A stretch of 64,000 nt of DNA from an uncultured Bacteroidales bacterium (GTDB lineage Bacteria; Bacteroidota; Bacteroidia; Bacteroidales; F082): the NCBI GenBank assembly GCA_947303395.1, contig CAMYYD010000003.1, positions 62,001 to 126,000 of the forward strand, read 5' to 3'. Made by a program: the position numbers and the translations under genes. This document shows, in pieces, positions 1 through 9,895 of the stretch; position 1 is the first letter of the stretch; the number at the start of each line of letters is the position of its first letter. The notes below the pieces were generated by a model. That model made no database searches. It was not told the DNA's origin and saw only the letters and a list, made by a program, of their open reading frames with translations.

Positions 1-974
1 AAAATTATTAGATTGATACCGATTTCACCAAGTGAAGTTATTGAATGACTGAACCCTACATTGATAAAAACATGATGAAGATGCGTTTTGTCGGGATGGA
101 ACGGACTCATGCGCTTCAAAATCCTCATTGTCATCACTCGTATGGTGTCGAAAACTGGCACACTAAATACAGCCAACGCCACCGCTATCACATTGGCATC
201 CAAAAACTTATGATTTAACGCCACTATTGAATCACTGCGCAATATGCAGATCGTAAACCAAGTAATAAGGATACCCATCACCATGGTGCCGGCGTCGCCG
301 ATAAACATTCGCGAATTAAGTCCAAACACATTGTGAAGCAGAAACGGAAATAACGAAGCAGCAACGATAAATGCGAGCATTGCGTTGGTTATGTCGCCTA
401 CTGAATGAAAAATACAACCGTAAACAATGCAGCATGCGATACACAAACCGCTGCTCAGACCGTTCACACCATCAATCATATTGATGGCATTTATTATTCC
501 CACTCCGGCAAACACCGTGAGAGGCACCGCTACATACCAATTAAAACCATTTACTCCCCACAATCCATGGAACGAATCAATACAGCTGCCCGAAGCATAA
601 ATAATCCCCAGCACAGTAAAAATCTCTATTATAAAGCGGCTTCTCGGCGTTAATCCGATGATGTCATCCATGGCTCCAGTGTATAACATAATCACCATTG
701 CCAATATTATCGGCAGAAGAGAGTGCAAATCGCTTTTACCAAAAAAATAATTCATTACCATGCCCGCAAGCACGCCTGCCACAACCCCTATAAAAACAGC
801 AATGCCACCCATAACAGGTATAGGTGTCTTTTGCAGTTTTCGCGCGTCGGGATTATCGACAAGGTCTTTATCCTTGGCTATCTTAAGGATTTTGAAATAG
901 GCATATCGCACAGCAAACAAAGCCATCAGCGATGCCGCCGCAATAATAATAACATTGAGGATATATATGCTCAT
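1..974 (-). CDS. WecA/MraY-family undecaprenyl-phosphate sugar-1-phosphate transferase (partial)
   Basis: Integral membrane enzyme expected to move a sugar-1-phosphate from a UDP-sugar to undecaprenyl phosphate, the first step of capsule or O-antigen repeat-unit assembly at the inner membrane. The C-terminus is cut by the window edge after about 324 residues. Visible family signatures: KTPIPVMGG at about 49-57, the acidic pair DD at 103-104, NAINMIDGVNGL at 163-174, GDAG at 226-229 and HLHH at 298-301, with many hydrophobic segments between them. The ATG at 974 is the first start after an in-frame TAA. It lies 60 bp downstream of the conflict operon and has its own -7 element, so it is probably transcribed separately. 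It is the only initiating transferase in the window and likely closes the polysaccharide locus. Family is confident; the exact sugar is not known. Confidence 0.9.
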   Translation of the reverse strand, partial: MSIYILNVIIIAAASLMALFAVRYAYFKILKIAKDKDLVDNPDARKLQKTPIPVMGGIAVFIGVVAGVLAGMVMNYFFGKSDLHSLLPIILAMVIMLYTGAMDDIIGLTPRSRFIIEIFTVLGIIYASGSCIDSFHGLWGVNGFNWYVAVPLTVFAGVGIINAINMIDGVNGLSSGLCIACCIVYGCIFHSVGDITNAMLAFIVAASLFPFLLHNVFGLNSRMFIGDAGTMVMGILITWFTICILRSDSIVALNHKFLDANVIAVALAVFSVPVFDTIRVMTMRILKRMSPFHPDKTHLHHVFINVGFSHSITSLGEIGINLII

Positions 975-998
975 GTCGGGATGTATTTATTCAGGGTA

Positions 999-1006
999 CA
1001 AAGATA
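999..1006 (-). promoter_or_regulatory. Bacteroidetes -7 element upstream of the WecA-like gene
   Basis: On the minus strand this reads TATCTTTG, matching the TAnnTTTG -7 consensus of Bacteroidetes sigma factors. It lies about 25 bp upstream of the ATG at 974. I see no clear TTTG -33 box at the usual distance, so the call rests on the -7 match and position. Confidence 0.45.
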
Positions 1007-1034
1007 GGGAAAATAAAAATATGATGTCTAAAAT

Positions 1035-2429
1035 TTATTTATTAACGAATCTTAAAATAAACTCAATGTCATCTTCCACTTTACACTCTTCAGTGTTTGG
1101 ATCCTTAATAAAATTCTTTTGCTGCTTAATAAAAGCCAGACCATCCTGACGACAATCATCCGCATAATAAGTTACGACATAACCATTTTCCATCTCTCCT
1201 AATGAGAAAGCTAAAGCGCCATTTTCGATTTTTCTTCGAAGCATCATGCTTGTTGCCGCATAAGCACCAATCAGCTGTGGCTGTGATCGAAAAGCTTCAC
1301 TTATTATGGTAATTATCTTTTCGTCTGAAAGACCTAACCTTCGCATTATCGCTGTCATAATAAATAATCCCCTGTGTGGTACTACTCTATTTAATGCTTG
1401 TGGTAGAGATATCTGTTTCCCTATATCATCCACAGCATGGTACAACTGTCGCAATGTATATGTCAAAAAATCATATTTATTCATAATGGCAAGAACCGCC
1501 TTGTTTTCCATCCCTGTTACTCTCGCCAACTCATTAACATAAAATTGATTTACTTGCTCTTGTAGAGAATAAGTAAAAACCCCTCTGTCGGAAAACTTAT
1601 TTATATAGCCGTCAAAACATGTTTTCGCTCCATAAAAATGATGAAATATGTTTTCTAGATTGTCATAGTCAAGACACACTACAATATTGTCGACACCGAA
1701 TTTATTTCCAACCGCACTATTGCTTCGTGGTGAAGCGCCATATTTATAACCATAGTCAACCTGCGCAGATATAACATTCAGAATTCTAAAAATATGCGCC
1801 GGATCTATTCTGTCCAAATCTTCAAAAACAAGACACACCTTCTTATGTGAATGTAGTTTTTTCCAATCTTTTATGATGTCACATAATATAGAAGTTATTG
1901 GATCAGATTCATATATACCTTTATCATCAAATGAAGCCATAAAATGCTCCAATTTTACACCAAGTTCTCCTCCATTCTTTTTGAACTCATCATACTTCTT
2001 TTTCATTGATTGCAGAAACTTTACAGCTCCCAAGGTGGTTTTTGTGGCATTTGAAGCATCAAACAATGACAACTCCTGCAATGCTTTATGCGCAAATTTC
2101 TCCCAGTTATTACATAAAAAGAAATATGATGCTATAGAATCTGGTATCTCATATGTTACAGGAACCATTCCCTTCCCATATAATTGAAACAATAAATCTC
2201 TTTTAATATATTCAAAAATATCCTGATTATCCGCCACTTGATAGTTTACAGGATATAATTTTAAGAAAACATATTTCTTCAGTTCTTTTTCAGCTGCGGT
2301 CAAGAAACAGCTTTTACCATCTCCAAATCTAGCCGACAATATTGTCCTCGGATGACTTCTTAGATGCTTATCAAACTCCCTAATTTTATCATCCATTGGA
2401 ATCAAGCAAACTTTTTTTGTATCATTCAT
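1035..2429 (-). CDS. KAP-like P-loop NTPase (last gene of conflict operon)
   Basis: 464-aa protein with a Walker A-like ARFGDGKS at 33-40 and a Walker B VCLVFEDLDR at 198-207. The E-D-L-D-R form is typical of KAP-family P-loop NTPases, many of which occur in phage-defence or conflict gene neighbourhoods. Unlike classic KAP proteins I see no strong pair of membrane helices between the two Walker motifs, so it may be soluble or only peripherally membrane-bound. The C-terminal third is unassigned. It starts 22 bp after the TIR gene and ends the five-gene run, so co-transcription with TIR and STAND is likely. The role (second sensor, energy-using effector, regulator) is inference. NTPase call is strong; KAP assignment is moderate. 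Confidence 0.75.
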   Translation of the reverse strand: MNDTKKVCLIPMDDKIREFDKHLRSHPRTILSARFGDGKSCFLTAAEKELKKYVFLKLYPVNYQVADNQDIFEYIKRDLLFQLYGKGMVPVTYEIPDSIASYFFLCNNWEKFAHKALQELSLFDASNATKTTLGAVKFLQSMKKKYDEFKKNGGELGVKLEHFMASFDDKGIYESDPITSILCDIIKDWKKLHSHKKVCLVFEDLDRIDPAHIFRILNVISAQVDYGYKYGASPRSNSAVGNKFGVDNIVVCLDYDNLENIFHHFYGAKTCFDGYINKFSDRGVFTYSLQEQVNQFYVNELARVTGMENKAVLAIMNKYDFLTYTLRQLYHAVDDIGKQISLPQALNRVVPHRGLFIMTAIMRRLGLSDEKIITIISEAFRSQPQLIGAYAATSMMLRRKIENGALAFSLGEMENGYVVTYYADDCRQDGLAFIKQQKNFIKDPNTEECKVEDDIEFILRFVNK

Positions 2430-2451
2430 TTTTCGTTACTTACAAATAATA

Positions 2452-3138
2452 CTAATTGATTATTATACTCCCATAGTTGTTCCCTATATTCAAAGATTTT
2501 TCACCATTCTGAGTTATTGTACGAAACTCTGCAGGCATAGTATCTCCAGAAGGAATAAATGTCTGATTCACTTGAGCTGTTGCTGTAGGTAAAGTTTTTT
2601 TAAGTTCATCTATCAATAAAGCTGCATCGTTTTCAATAAGTTTTTCATAATTTCCGGTGAAATCTCGACAAATAAATGACCACAGGTCGTCAATTGTATT
2701 AATGACATCATTTATTTTTTTCAATTCATCAATAATAAAAGACGATCCGCCTGTCTTTATTTGCTCTAATTTTTTCTCTTTCTCTAGTTGCCAATGGTTT
2801 TTTATCTCCATCAATCCATCACCATTACGAGGAATGTTACCCATATCCACTACTGGATAAACACGTTCTCTGACATTTCCATTTTTGAACATCTGTGTCA
2901 TCTCAAACATACAATCCAACGACATTAAATAAGACGGTATCACAAACATTATTACTCTGTCAGCTATGCCAATTTCCATCTCATAGTCATCAATGTTGTC
3001 ACGATACATAATATCATATTTGTCTATCGAATATGGAATATTGTTCTTATGAAGTCCTCTCAAAATAGCATCCAAAACTATTTCATGTGCATCATCATGT
3101 TTATATGATATGTGCACCTTTTCCAATCTATTTCCCAT
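2452..3138 (-). CDS. TIR-domain effector with C-terminal amyloid-like signalling motif
   Basis: 228-aa protein. Residues about 5-130 look like a TIR domain: VHISYKHDD at the first strand, a D-x-D-rich loop, then VIMFVIPSYLMSLDCMFEM with the S-x-x-C-x-x-E pattern. E79 is the likely catalytic glutamate of NAD-cleaving TIR domains. A helical middle part leads to a short C-terminal tail (206-228) containing GEKSLNIGNNYGSIII. The same pattern stands at the N-terminus of the adjacent STAND NTPase (about residues 4-26). Effector domain N-terminal and motif C-terminal is the layout of effectors partnered with NLR proteins through homotypic amyloid motifs. Expected job (inference): NAD depletion when the STAND partner is triggered. 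The gene starts 2 bp after the STAND stop, so translational coupling is likely. Confidence 0.85.
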   Translation of the reverse strand: MGNRLEKVHISYKHDDAHEIVLDAILRGLHKNNIPYSIDKYDIMYRDNIDDYEMEIGIADRVIMFVIPSYLMSLDCMFEMTQMFKNGNVRERVYPVVDMGNIPRNGDGLMEIKNHWQLEKEKKLEQIKTGGSSFIIDELKKINDVINTIDDLWSFICRDFTGNYEKLIENDAALLIDELKKTLPTATAQVNQTFIPSGDTMPAEFRTITQNGEKSLNIGNNYGSIIIN

Positions 3139-3140
3139 AA

Positions 3141-6100
3141 TTATTCATTGTCCAATTTATTGATAAAGTTGGAGATCAAATACTTATTACTTGGATTCTG
3201 CATAGTATTGTCTATCAAATCCATAGCATGTTCTAAAACATCTTGATAACTGTTGTCATTGAACGACTTGATACCATTATATGACTGTATAATAACATCT
3301 ATAATATTATTCCAAACATAATAATCATCGGGAATATTTGACTTCATGATTTGCTCAAGCCACGCCAAAGCTTGAACCGGATTCTTAATCGCATATCCAG
3401 CCAAAAATTCTATGAAACGACTCTTTTTATAGTCACTTAACGAAGACTCAACAAACGCTTTTGCAATAGTTGTTTGCATCTCATCCGGCCATGAATCCAT
3501 GCCATGAAACAAATCGTCACATGTCTCTCCCATCTCTGGAGAATCATACTTATCATCCATATAACGTAGGATATACTCTACAACATCATCATTTACTTCA
3601 TGCCTTAAGGTTCCAAAAAACTTCAATAGTGATAATCTTGCCGTTTGACTTATATCACACATTTTGTCAAGTAAAGCTTTAATGCGTGCATCATGATTAT
3701 TGTGAGACCATGCCAGCCATAAAATTATTACTTGTGATTCATAGCAGTCAGGACAATCAGCAGCATGATTAAAGAAATCCATCAACTCATCAACAGCATA
3801 ATTGATAAAATAAACCAGTGGATTATAATTATGAACAGGCATCGACATTAATCTTGCATCATAATCATGCATTAATTTCTTGAAAAGTTGAACATTTCTG
3901 TCCTTATCAAGATAATTAAGCGATGCCATATTAAACAATATCGCCGCTCTTGTATAAACCGAAGACGATTCTGCTATACTTTCTATTGTTTTGAAGATAT
4001 CTTCCTTATACTTGTAGTGTTTAGCGCATTGTACTAACATAAACCCAGCATTTCCTCGAGCTTGATTTATACCCACGCTACAAACATCCTTTGTGTCACG
4101 ATGTCGATCATCCGCTGGTTCATTAGCATTAATAAGAGCATTACAAAGAAGATTAAAAACAACATCTGGCATATTGTCACCTTTAACAGTATCTGAAAAA
4201 GCGAACAGCAATGAATGAATATCGAATCCTCTTTCTGTAGAATTTACATCATTGTTCACAACTCCAAGTATTCCCTGCAACACATGCGCTGCCTCTTTCA
4301 ATCTTCCAGCATCAAGCAACCCTTGCATGCCTGCCTGTGGATATGCCAATTGTATTCTTTTATCAACTATAATAGTATCTATCAATTCGATAAACCTATC
4401 AGGATCCTCGGCAACAACTGTTCTAAACAATTGGCACTGTCCGGTTAAAGATGGTTTGTCATGATCATATGGATTAGTGTTATACTTAAGCATCGATTTG
4501 AGCCATGTATTACAGCTCATCTTCTTTCCTTGCTCTTTATTTAACGAAGACCAACCCACATGGACGGAAAAATCAGACGGTTTCTCGTTTTGCAATCGTT
4601 TTTCTTTAAATTTTCTATCTATCCTTAATCGCTCCTGATATGCTTTCCAAGAATACTTTTTTAATTCATCTTGCGGTATAACCTCCAAAGCTTTCCCCTT
4701 ATGTAAATCAAGATCCAGGATTGGATGACCATACCGCAGCCTCCTTTCAATAGTATCTTTATCAAAAAGAATGGTCTCTCCTCTATCTTTTATGGAGAGC
4801 ATTTTATCAATAATAATTGTTTTCTGTCTATCCTCCATGTATGGATAAATAGCCTTCAAAGCCTCAATTGCCTGATATTCCACCCAACTTGGAGCATTTG
4901 ACAAAACAGTTCTGTTAACTATTAATTCAAAAGCCTCGTTGTGAAAAATAACAGGATACGATGTATAAATGTATAATGCGATAAAAACAAATGCGCCATA
5001 CTTGCTTTTGCTAAATTTGTCAAGATACCTTTTTGTTTTATCATTTTCAACATCCTTGAGCAAACCATCTATGATATTATTTACAACATCTTCTGCAAAA
5101 TTTGAAACAAGATGTCCTCCGGTTTTTCGTTGGAAACTAAAGAACTCATAAGAATGAACTAATTCAGAGTCTTCCACATGATATTGTGTTGCCTCATAAA
5201 TAAGCTCCAGTATTTCAACAAACAGTTGGATGGCCATAACATGGTGTCTCTTCAACAACTCGGCATAAACGAAATCCACATCGTGGTTAATGTTTACACG
5301 ATATATACCTGCTTTGTTTTTCTCAGCCAACTGCAATCTTACATTTTCCTTCAGCTCGTTACACACAAACGATGGATCTTCTTTAAGAATATTCCTTAAA
5401 AGATGTATGTGTTCTAAAGGATTTCGCGTCTTAACAATCTTCTTGTAAAACGCTATCAATTGCTTGCTATCACAATTCAACTCATAATGTTGAAGCAAGT
5501 ATCCTAAATACTTACAATCCGCTTCATTATTATAATCTAGCGATTGTTTAAGTGTATCAAGTACTGTTTTTGCATCCGACCATAGCGTCCTTTGACACAT
5601 TACCACCACCTTGTCCTTGTACTCAGCGCTCAACACATTCCATCCACCCTTTTTATTTATAATTTCCCATATAGCTTTAAACCAATTTGTTGTATGGATA
5701 GTTTCAAAAATCACATCCATATAAACCTTATCCGCAAACACTCTATTCGATATAAGATTTATTTCTTCCGGTATAGGAGATTCAAAATATGCCATATTGC
5801 TGAGCGCTAACGATTTCATGTGAAAACGATACACATCGTTGCCTTTATCATCTTTTGCATACAGCAATTTATCAATATCCTCTTTATACTCCCATGGTCT
5901 TTTCTCTCTCAGGAATGACAGTATGCTTTTTGCTGCCGCACGCGAAAATAGTCCTTGGTGATGAGCCTTTAATTCATCTAATAAGTTATATCCTAGCTCT
6001 GTAAATCTTCTGGCATAAACATAGTCGAATAATGTTTGATGAAAAAACTGAATCTGTCCACTCCTTGTTAATATGAGTATTCCATTACTGAAAAAATATT

Positions 6101-7070
6101 GGAGTTCCTTGTCGTATTCCGTTTCATATTCTCTTATATGCACAGACAACTCTTGACACTTATACATGGTTGAGACAAGCATATCCAAAAGAGACAAAAG
6201 CTGTCGTTTTTCCACCTTGCGTTCACTATCATCAATTACATATTTCTTCCATAATTGATGATAAAGCACATCGGTCGATAGAGGATCTGTAAGTTGTTTG
6301 TTAGGATTAACTTTTAAAAACAAATAAAGATTGAGCGGATTTCCTAAGAATTGTAAAAGGCGCTCATTTATATGTTCTTTACAATGATTTTCATTTAGTA
6401 TATTTAGAACCTGGTCTTTTGTAAAGTCTTTAAGTTCCCATTTGTTTTTAATATTCAGTCTGTCGAATAAAGGATCATACTCCAAATCATATGGTCTGCA
6501 TGAGATAACTATTCTAACATTCCCGATAGCACTAATCTTCTCAATTAGTTTTATCAGAGATCGTAAAGGTGTACGATTGGAAGACAACGACAAGGACAAT
6601 GCATCAATCTGGTCAATGAGTAATACCATTCTCTTGTATTTCTTTGCCATTTCTTCAACCACCGCCTCTATTGGCTTAGCAAGATGCATTTTTTTGCTCA
6701 AATCATCAGTATCGACAAACTCGACCTGATCTGATTTTAAGCCAAATACAAGATAATCGTTATTCTTTTGCAAAATCTCCAGTAGATCGTGCATAACGAC
6801 TGATTTGCCAACACCAGCTTTGCCATATAATAATGCCAATCTAGAAGAAGGTTCTAAAGTTGAATCACAGTCTATCCAATCCTTAATTAAGTCAACTTCA
6901 ATTCTATGTATGGTCGGGGAAATAGTAGGAGAATATTTTGCCATTTCATAAGAGCCGTCTCTCAAGGCATATGTTGTCTCGGCAACATAGTCACCCATGT
7001 AGATATTGCCTACATTTCTCTCGATATATATGGATTTATCTCCAAATTGATTGACAGCTCTTGTGTCCAT
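3141..7070 (-). CDS. STAND/NACHT-like NTPase with N-terminal signalling motif and helical-repeat C-terminus
   Basis: 1309-aa NLR-like protein. Residues 4-26 hold the motif GDKSIYIERNVGNIYM, which aligns without gaps to the tail of the neighbouring TIR protein. The NTPase follows: Walker A GKAGVGKS at 83-90, Walker B MVLLIDQIDAL at 148-157, a sensor-like VRIVISCRP at 185-193, the GNPL motif near 243-246 and FFHQTLFDYVYARRF near 342-356, as seen at the end of STAND/NACHT modules. The remaining ~950 residues are rich in helical pairs, typical of TPR/ARM-like superstructures used as sensors. Size and layout resemble Avs-type antiphage STAND proteins, but the effector is supplied in trans by the next gene instead of being fused. 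Ligand unknown. Low G+C compared with the capsule genes suggests transfer. Confidence 0.85.
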   Translation of the reverse strand: MDTRAVNQFGDKSIYIERNVGNIYMGDYVAETTYALRDGSYEMAKYSPTISPTIHRIEVDLIKDWIDCDSTLEPSSRLALLYGKAGVGKSVVMHDLLEILQKNNDYLVFGLKSDQVEFVDTDDLSKKMHLAKPIEAVVEEMAKKYKRMVLLIDQIDALSLSLSSNRTPLRSLIKLIEKISAIGNVRIVISCRPYDLEYDPLFDRLNIKNKWELKDFTKDQVLNILNENHCKEHINERLLQFLGNPLNLYLFLKVNPNKQLTDPLSTDVLYHQLWKKYVIDDSERKVEKRQLLSLLDMLVSTMYKCQELSVHIREYETEYDKELQYFFSNGILILTRSGQIQFFHQTLFDYVYARRFTELGYNLLDELKAHHQGLFSRAAAKSILSFLREKRPWEYKEDIDKLLYAKDDKGNDVYRFHMKSLALSNMAYFESPIPEEINLISNRVFADKVYMDVIFETIHTTNWFKAIWEIINKKGGWNVLSAEYKDKVVVMCQRTLWSDAKTVLDTLKQSLDYNNEADCKYLGYLLQHYELNCDSKQLIAFYKKIVKTRNPLEHIHLLRNILKEDPSFVCNELKENVRLQLAEKNKAGIYRVNINHDVDFVYAELLKRHHVMAIQLFVEILELIYEATQYHVEDSELVHSYEFFSFQRKTGGHLVSNFAEDVVNNIIDGLLKDVENDKTKRYLDKFSKSKYGAFVFIALYIYTSYPVIFHNEAFELIVNRTVLSNAPSWVEYQAIEALKAIYPYMEDRQKTIIIDKMLSIKDRGETILFDKDTIERRLRYGHPILDLDLHKGKALEVIPQDELKKYSWKAYQERLRIDRKFKEKRLQNEKPSDFSVHVGWSSLNKEQGKKMSCNTWLKSMLKYNTNPYDHDKPSLTGQCQLFRTVVAEDPDRFIELIDTIIVDKRIQLAYPQAGMQGLLDAGRLKEAAHVLQGILGVVNNDVNSTERGFDIHSLLFAFSDTVKGDNMPDVVFNLLCNALINANEPADDRHRDTKDVCSVGINQARGNAGFMLVQCAKHYKYKEDIFKTIESIAESSSVYTRAAILFNMASLNYLDKDRNVQLFKKLMHDYDARLMSMPVHNYNPLVYFINYAVDELMDFFNHAADCPDCYESQVIILWLAWSHNNHDARIKALLDKMCDISQTARLSLLKFFGTLRHEVNDDVVEYILRYMDDKYDSPEMGETCDDLFHGMDSWPDEMQTTIAKAFVESSLSDYKKSRFIEFLAGYAIKNPVQALAWLEQIMKSNIPDDYYVWNNIIDVIIQSYNGIKSFNDNSYQDVLEHAMDLIDNTMQNPSNKYLISNFINKLDNE

Positions 7071-7103
7071 GTTAAAACAACTATGATTAATTACAAACTA
7101 TCA

Positions 7104-9032
7104 TTAATCTTTATCAAACGGCAACATCATTATTTGCTGAGCATAAGCCATTTTCCACAAATACGGTTCCCATATTTGCCTGTCAGCAAAAGCTTGTTGC
7201 AATTCTTCTGTGGTGAAATCAACGATTGGATTTGATTGGCTTTTAAGACCATATCGCTGCACCATAGTATTAAACTTTTCATCAGACAGCTTTTTGTAAT
7301 ACCTTTGATGTGCCATAATAAAAGCAGCTTCTGAAAACTGATGTTTTTCGTTTACTATTTTCTTAGCTTTTTGTTCAATTACCTCTGATGGTTGTATCTT
7401 GAATGACTTCCCAAAAAGATTATATATCACCCTCGTACATTCAGCATCATATTTGAATGGTACTGATGCCGATATTGTATCAAAATTTTTATAACGGCCC
7501 ATACGTTTTACAAAACCTGCTTGAAGCACAGGCCGTGATTGTGGTTGAATGCCTATTGGACGAAAACACCCATCGTGTCTAATATCTGGCTCTCCCTTAT
7601 ATATATAGAAAACACCAATATCATGTTTATTATGCATATCGTAACGATCTCTGTCGTCTTCTGGCGATACATAATCGCAACAGGCGAAAAACGCAGCCAC
7701 CCATTTATCTACAGTAACATCAAGATACTCTGTCTTGATACCATAATGCTGCGCTAAAGCTTCGTCATCAATACTCAACTGATGGTATTCACTAGTACCA
7801 TTCCCGAGACCATTGACAATACCCCTATTAAACAAATGGGAACATGGGTGCTTTTGTAATAAAATTGAAAACTCACATAGTTTTACACGCTCAAGCAACC
7901 TTTCTTTAGCTGATAACTTTCTATATAACGAAGGATAACATGGGCTATATTTCTTTGTCTGTCCACGATAATAAACATTTTTCACCAAGCCTTGTGGAAG
8001 AAACATATATTTGCCATCTGGATTCACGACCATATTTATTTTTCCATCCTTTTCATGAAGCTCCCCTGAAACATAAACCATATTGCAAGTATTATTATAA
8101 TACGCGGCATATCTTTCTTCATCATAACACACCAATTCTAATACTTGCATAATATTTGGCAACTGTTTTTCTTCATTTACATCCAACGATCCAAACAATT
8201 TCAACAAAAGTGAATCTCTAAAATCATATGATGGATATAATTTTGATATTCTTTTTTCATCATCATACGTATTAATACGGAACGTCTCTTTCTTAAAAAC
8301 ATCATCGACTTGGGTTTCGCTTTTCTCCGTTTTTATTGGTTCTGTAATAATTTGTTCAGATTTAGACTTGGTCTGTTCGTCAACAGTTTTTCGTGACGGG
8401 ACAGCACATTTAGCATGTATCTTCGACGCCGCCTCTTTGAAATCATTCACTCCAGTCGCATCTATTTTTTCATAAGCAACAGCCACCAACTCATACTGGA
8501 TTTTGATGAACGACATGACAAAGTCTTGTAGATCAGCAAGACCCAATTGCTTATATTGAACATACGACTTCCATAAATACGACAGTGATATTGCTGGGAA
8601 TTGGCGAGTACATAACAAAGCCATCAATAAATTATCGCTGGCTACAATGAACGGATTTTTGAATATATCACGCATTCCGCGCATTTCAGCCAACATATCG
8701 AAAACAAAGAATATTTCTTGCTGTATACCACCAAAATAAAGGGTTTCCATAACATCAATCATGCTCAATGCCGCTTCTTGTACATATCCATGATTCATTT
8801 GCAACATGGCACGATTGAACGCATACATATACATTAGGCGAGGAGGAGCTATTACCGTATTAATGACAACTCTTCCATCCGTGCCAACCAGACGAATCAT
8901 TTCCTCGTCTAGTTGATCTGCTCGTTTCAAGTCGCCAGCTATTAAACTAGCTGCCAACTCTTCGTTAAGTTGCATTAACTTATTTCCGTCTATCACCCTC
9001 ATAGCATTATTACTTAACAATGATATCATCAT
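7104..9032 (-). CDS. FRG-domain protein
   Basis: 642-aa protein. About residues 350-500 match the FRG domain: YRGQ at 355-358, LYRKL, and AQHYGIKTEYLDVTVDKWVAAFFA at 427-450 (compare the usual AQHYGxPTxLLDxT). The N-terminal ~200 residues look helical, followed by a polar linker near 205-245. The biochemical function of FRG domains is unknown to me; they are often found in mobile and defence-rich regions. The start could be any of the methionines at 1, 2 or 11; the first is used here. It lies 33 bp before the STAND gene and 15 bp after the DUF2971-like gene. Role in this operon (sensor, effector or regulator) is unknown. Confidence 0.75.
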   Translation of the reverse strand: MMISLLSNNAMRVIDGNKLMQLNEELAASLIAGDLKRADQLDEEMIRLVGTDGRVVINTVIAPPRLMYMYAFNRAMLQMNHGYVQEAALSMIDVMETLYFGGIQQEIFFVFDMLAEMRGMRDIFKNPFIVASDNLLMALLCTRQFPAISLSYLWKSYVQYKQLGLADLQDFVMSFIKIQYELVAVAYEKIDATGVNDFKEAASKIHAKCAVPSRKTVDEQTKSKSEQIITEPIKTEKSETQVDDVFKKETFRINTYDDEKRISKLYPSYDFRDSLLLKLFGSLDVNEEKQLPNIMQVLELVCYDEERYAAYYNNTCNMVYVSGELHEKDGKINMVVNPDGKYMFLPQGLVKNVYYRGQTKKYSPCYPSLYRKLSAKERLLERVKLCEFSILLQKHPCSHLFNRGIVNGLGNGTSEYHQLSIDDEALAQHYGIKTEYLDVTVDKWVAAFFACCDYVSPEDDRDRYDMHNKHDIGVFYIYKGEPDIRHDGCFRPIGIQPQSRPVLQAGFVKRMGRYKNFDTISASVPFKYDAECTRVIYNLFGKSFKIQPSEVIEQKAKKIVNEKHQFSEAAFIMAHQRYYKKLSDEKFNTMVQRYGLKSQSNPIVDFTTEELQQAFADRQIWEPYLWKMAYAQQIMMLPFDKD

Positions 9033-9047
9033 TGCAGATTAACTGTT

Positions 9048-9821
9048 TTACAACCTGATTACCATCGGTTTTTCTTCTGCATACAAAAGAGATCGCTGTA
9101 CTCTCTTTTGCGTACGCGATATAGGTTGAAAGCCATAATTGTTTTCAAACTCTCTACGAAGAAGGTCTACTGTCATTGGTCCTATACGAGGATCCAGTGA
9201 TAATGAGTCTATCAAGTCGGTATTCTTGATATTGTATTTTAGCAGTGTACCTGATTGCTTGGCAGGTTTATCTTTTATTATGAAAAACCTTAGTTCGTTC
9301 TCATATTGATAGGCCAAACGTTTTAGTAACAACAATCTAACTTTTAGTTCTTCTTTGTTCAGATTGATAATAGGAGAACCCGATGGATTTAAGAATATGT
9401 TACTAGAAAGATTTCCTTTGATCTTGTGGGTCTGCTGATATTCAACTTTCCCTATGTATATTCGCGTTCCCGCATTCGATATTCTGTCCAATTCATTCAG
9501 TAAATTTTGCCGATTGAATTTTATGGAAACTCCGATTTCGCTCGCAGAATACGTATTCCAATAAGCCTCACTCGTAGCTGTTTGAGTGGCACACATACAA
9601 TATACTCGTCCCTTCCAAGGATATGGCTTTTGTACTCCACCTACGTTGTAATTGTTTTCAATAAACCTCTTCTCGAAAGGGTCTTTCCAAATCGTTGGAT
9701 TAGCGAACCATATAGTTTGGTTTGTCAACATATCCAACACCCTTTCCAGTGATAAGTACTTAAACAAGAGTTTTTTTGATAGAAAATCCGCTCTTGTCAT
9801 GTTAAAAAATTTTACTGCCAT
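9048..9821 (-). CDS. DUF2971-like protein, first gene of conflict operon
   Basis: 257-aa protein with the look of the DUF2971 family: LLFKYLSLERVLDML near 18-32, WFANPTIWKDPFE near 38-50 (family pattern 'F..P..F.DPFE') and YCMCATQTATSEAYWNTYS near 74-92. DUF2971 proteins are widespread, of unknown function, and frequent in accessory islands. It is the promoter-proximal gene of a tightly packed minus-strand set (gaps of 15, 33, 2 and 22 bp) ending at 1035. The preceding 188 bp holds only an imperfect -7-like sequence and an inverted repeat at 9896-9936. No catalytic role is assigned. Confidence 0.65.
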   Translation of the reverse strand: MAVKFFNMTRADFLSKKLLFKYLSLERVLDMLTNQTIWFANPTIWKDPFEKRFIENNYNVGGVQKPYPWKGRVYCMCATQTATSEAYWNTYSASEIGVSIKFNRQNLLNELDRISNAGTRIYIGKVEYQQTHKIKGNLSSNIFLNPSGSPIINLNKEELKVRLLLLKRLAYQYENELRFFIIKDKPAKQSGTLLKYNIKNTDLIDSLSLDPRIGPMTVDLLRREFENNYGFQPISRTQKRVQRSLLYAEEKPMVIRL

Positions 9822-9895
9822 ATTATGTTGAAATTATTGATTCGTTTTATTTCTCTAATTAGTTCACGAAGCGAATATGCAAAATTGCTAAGTCT

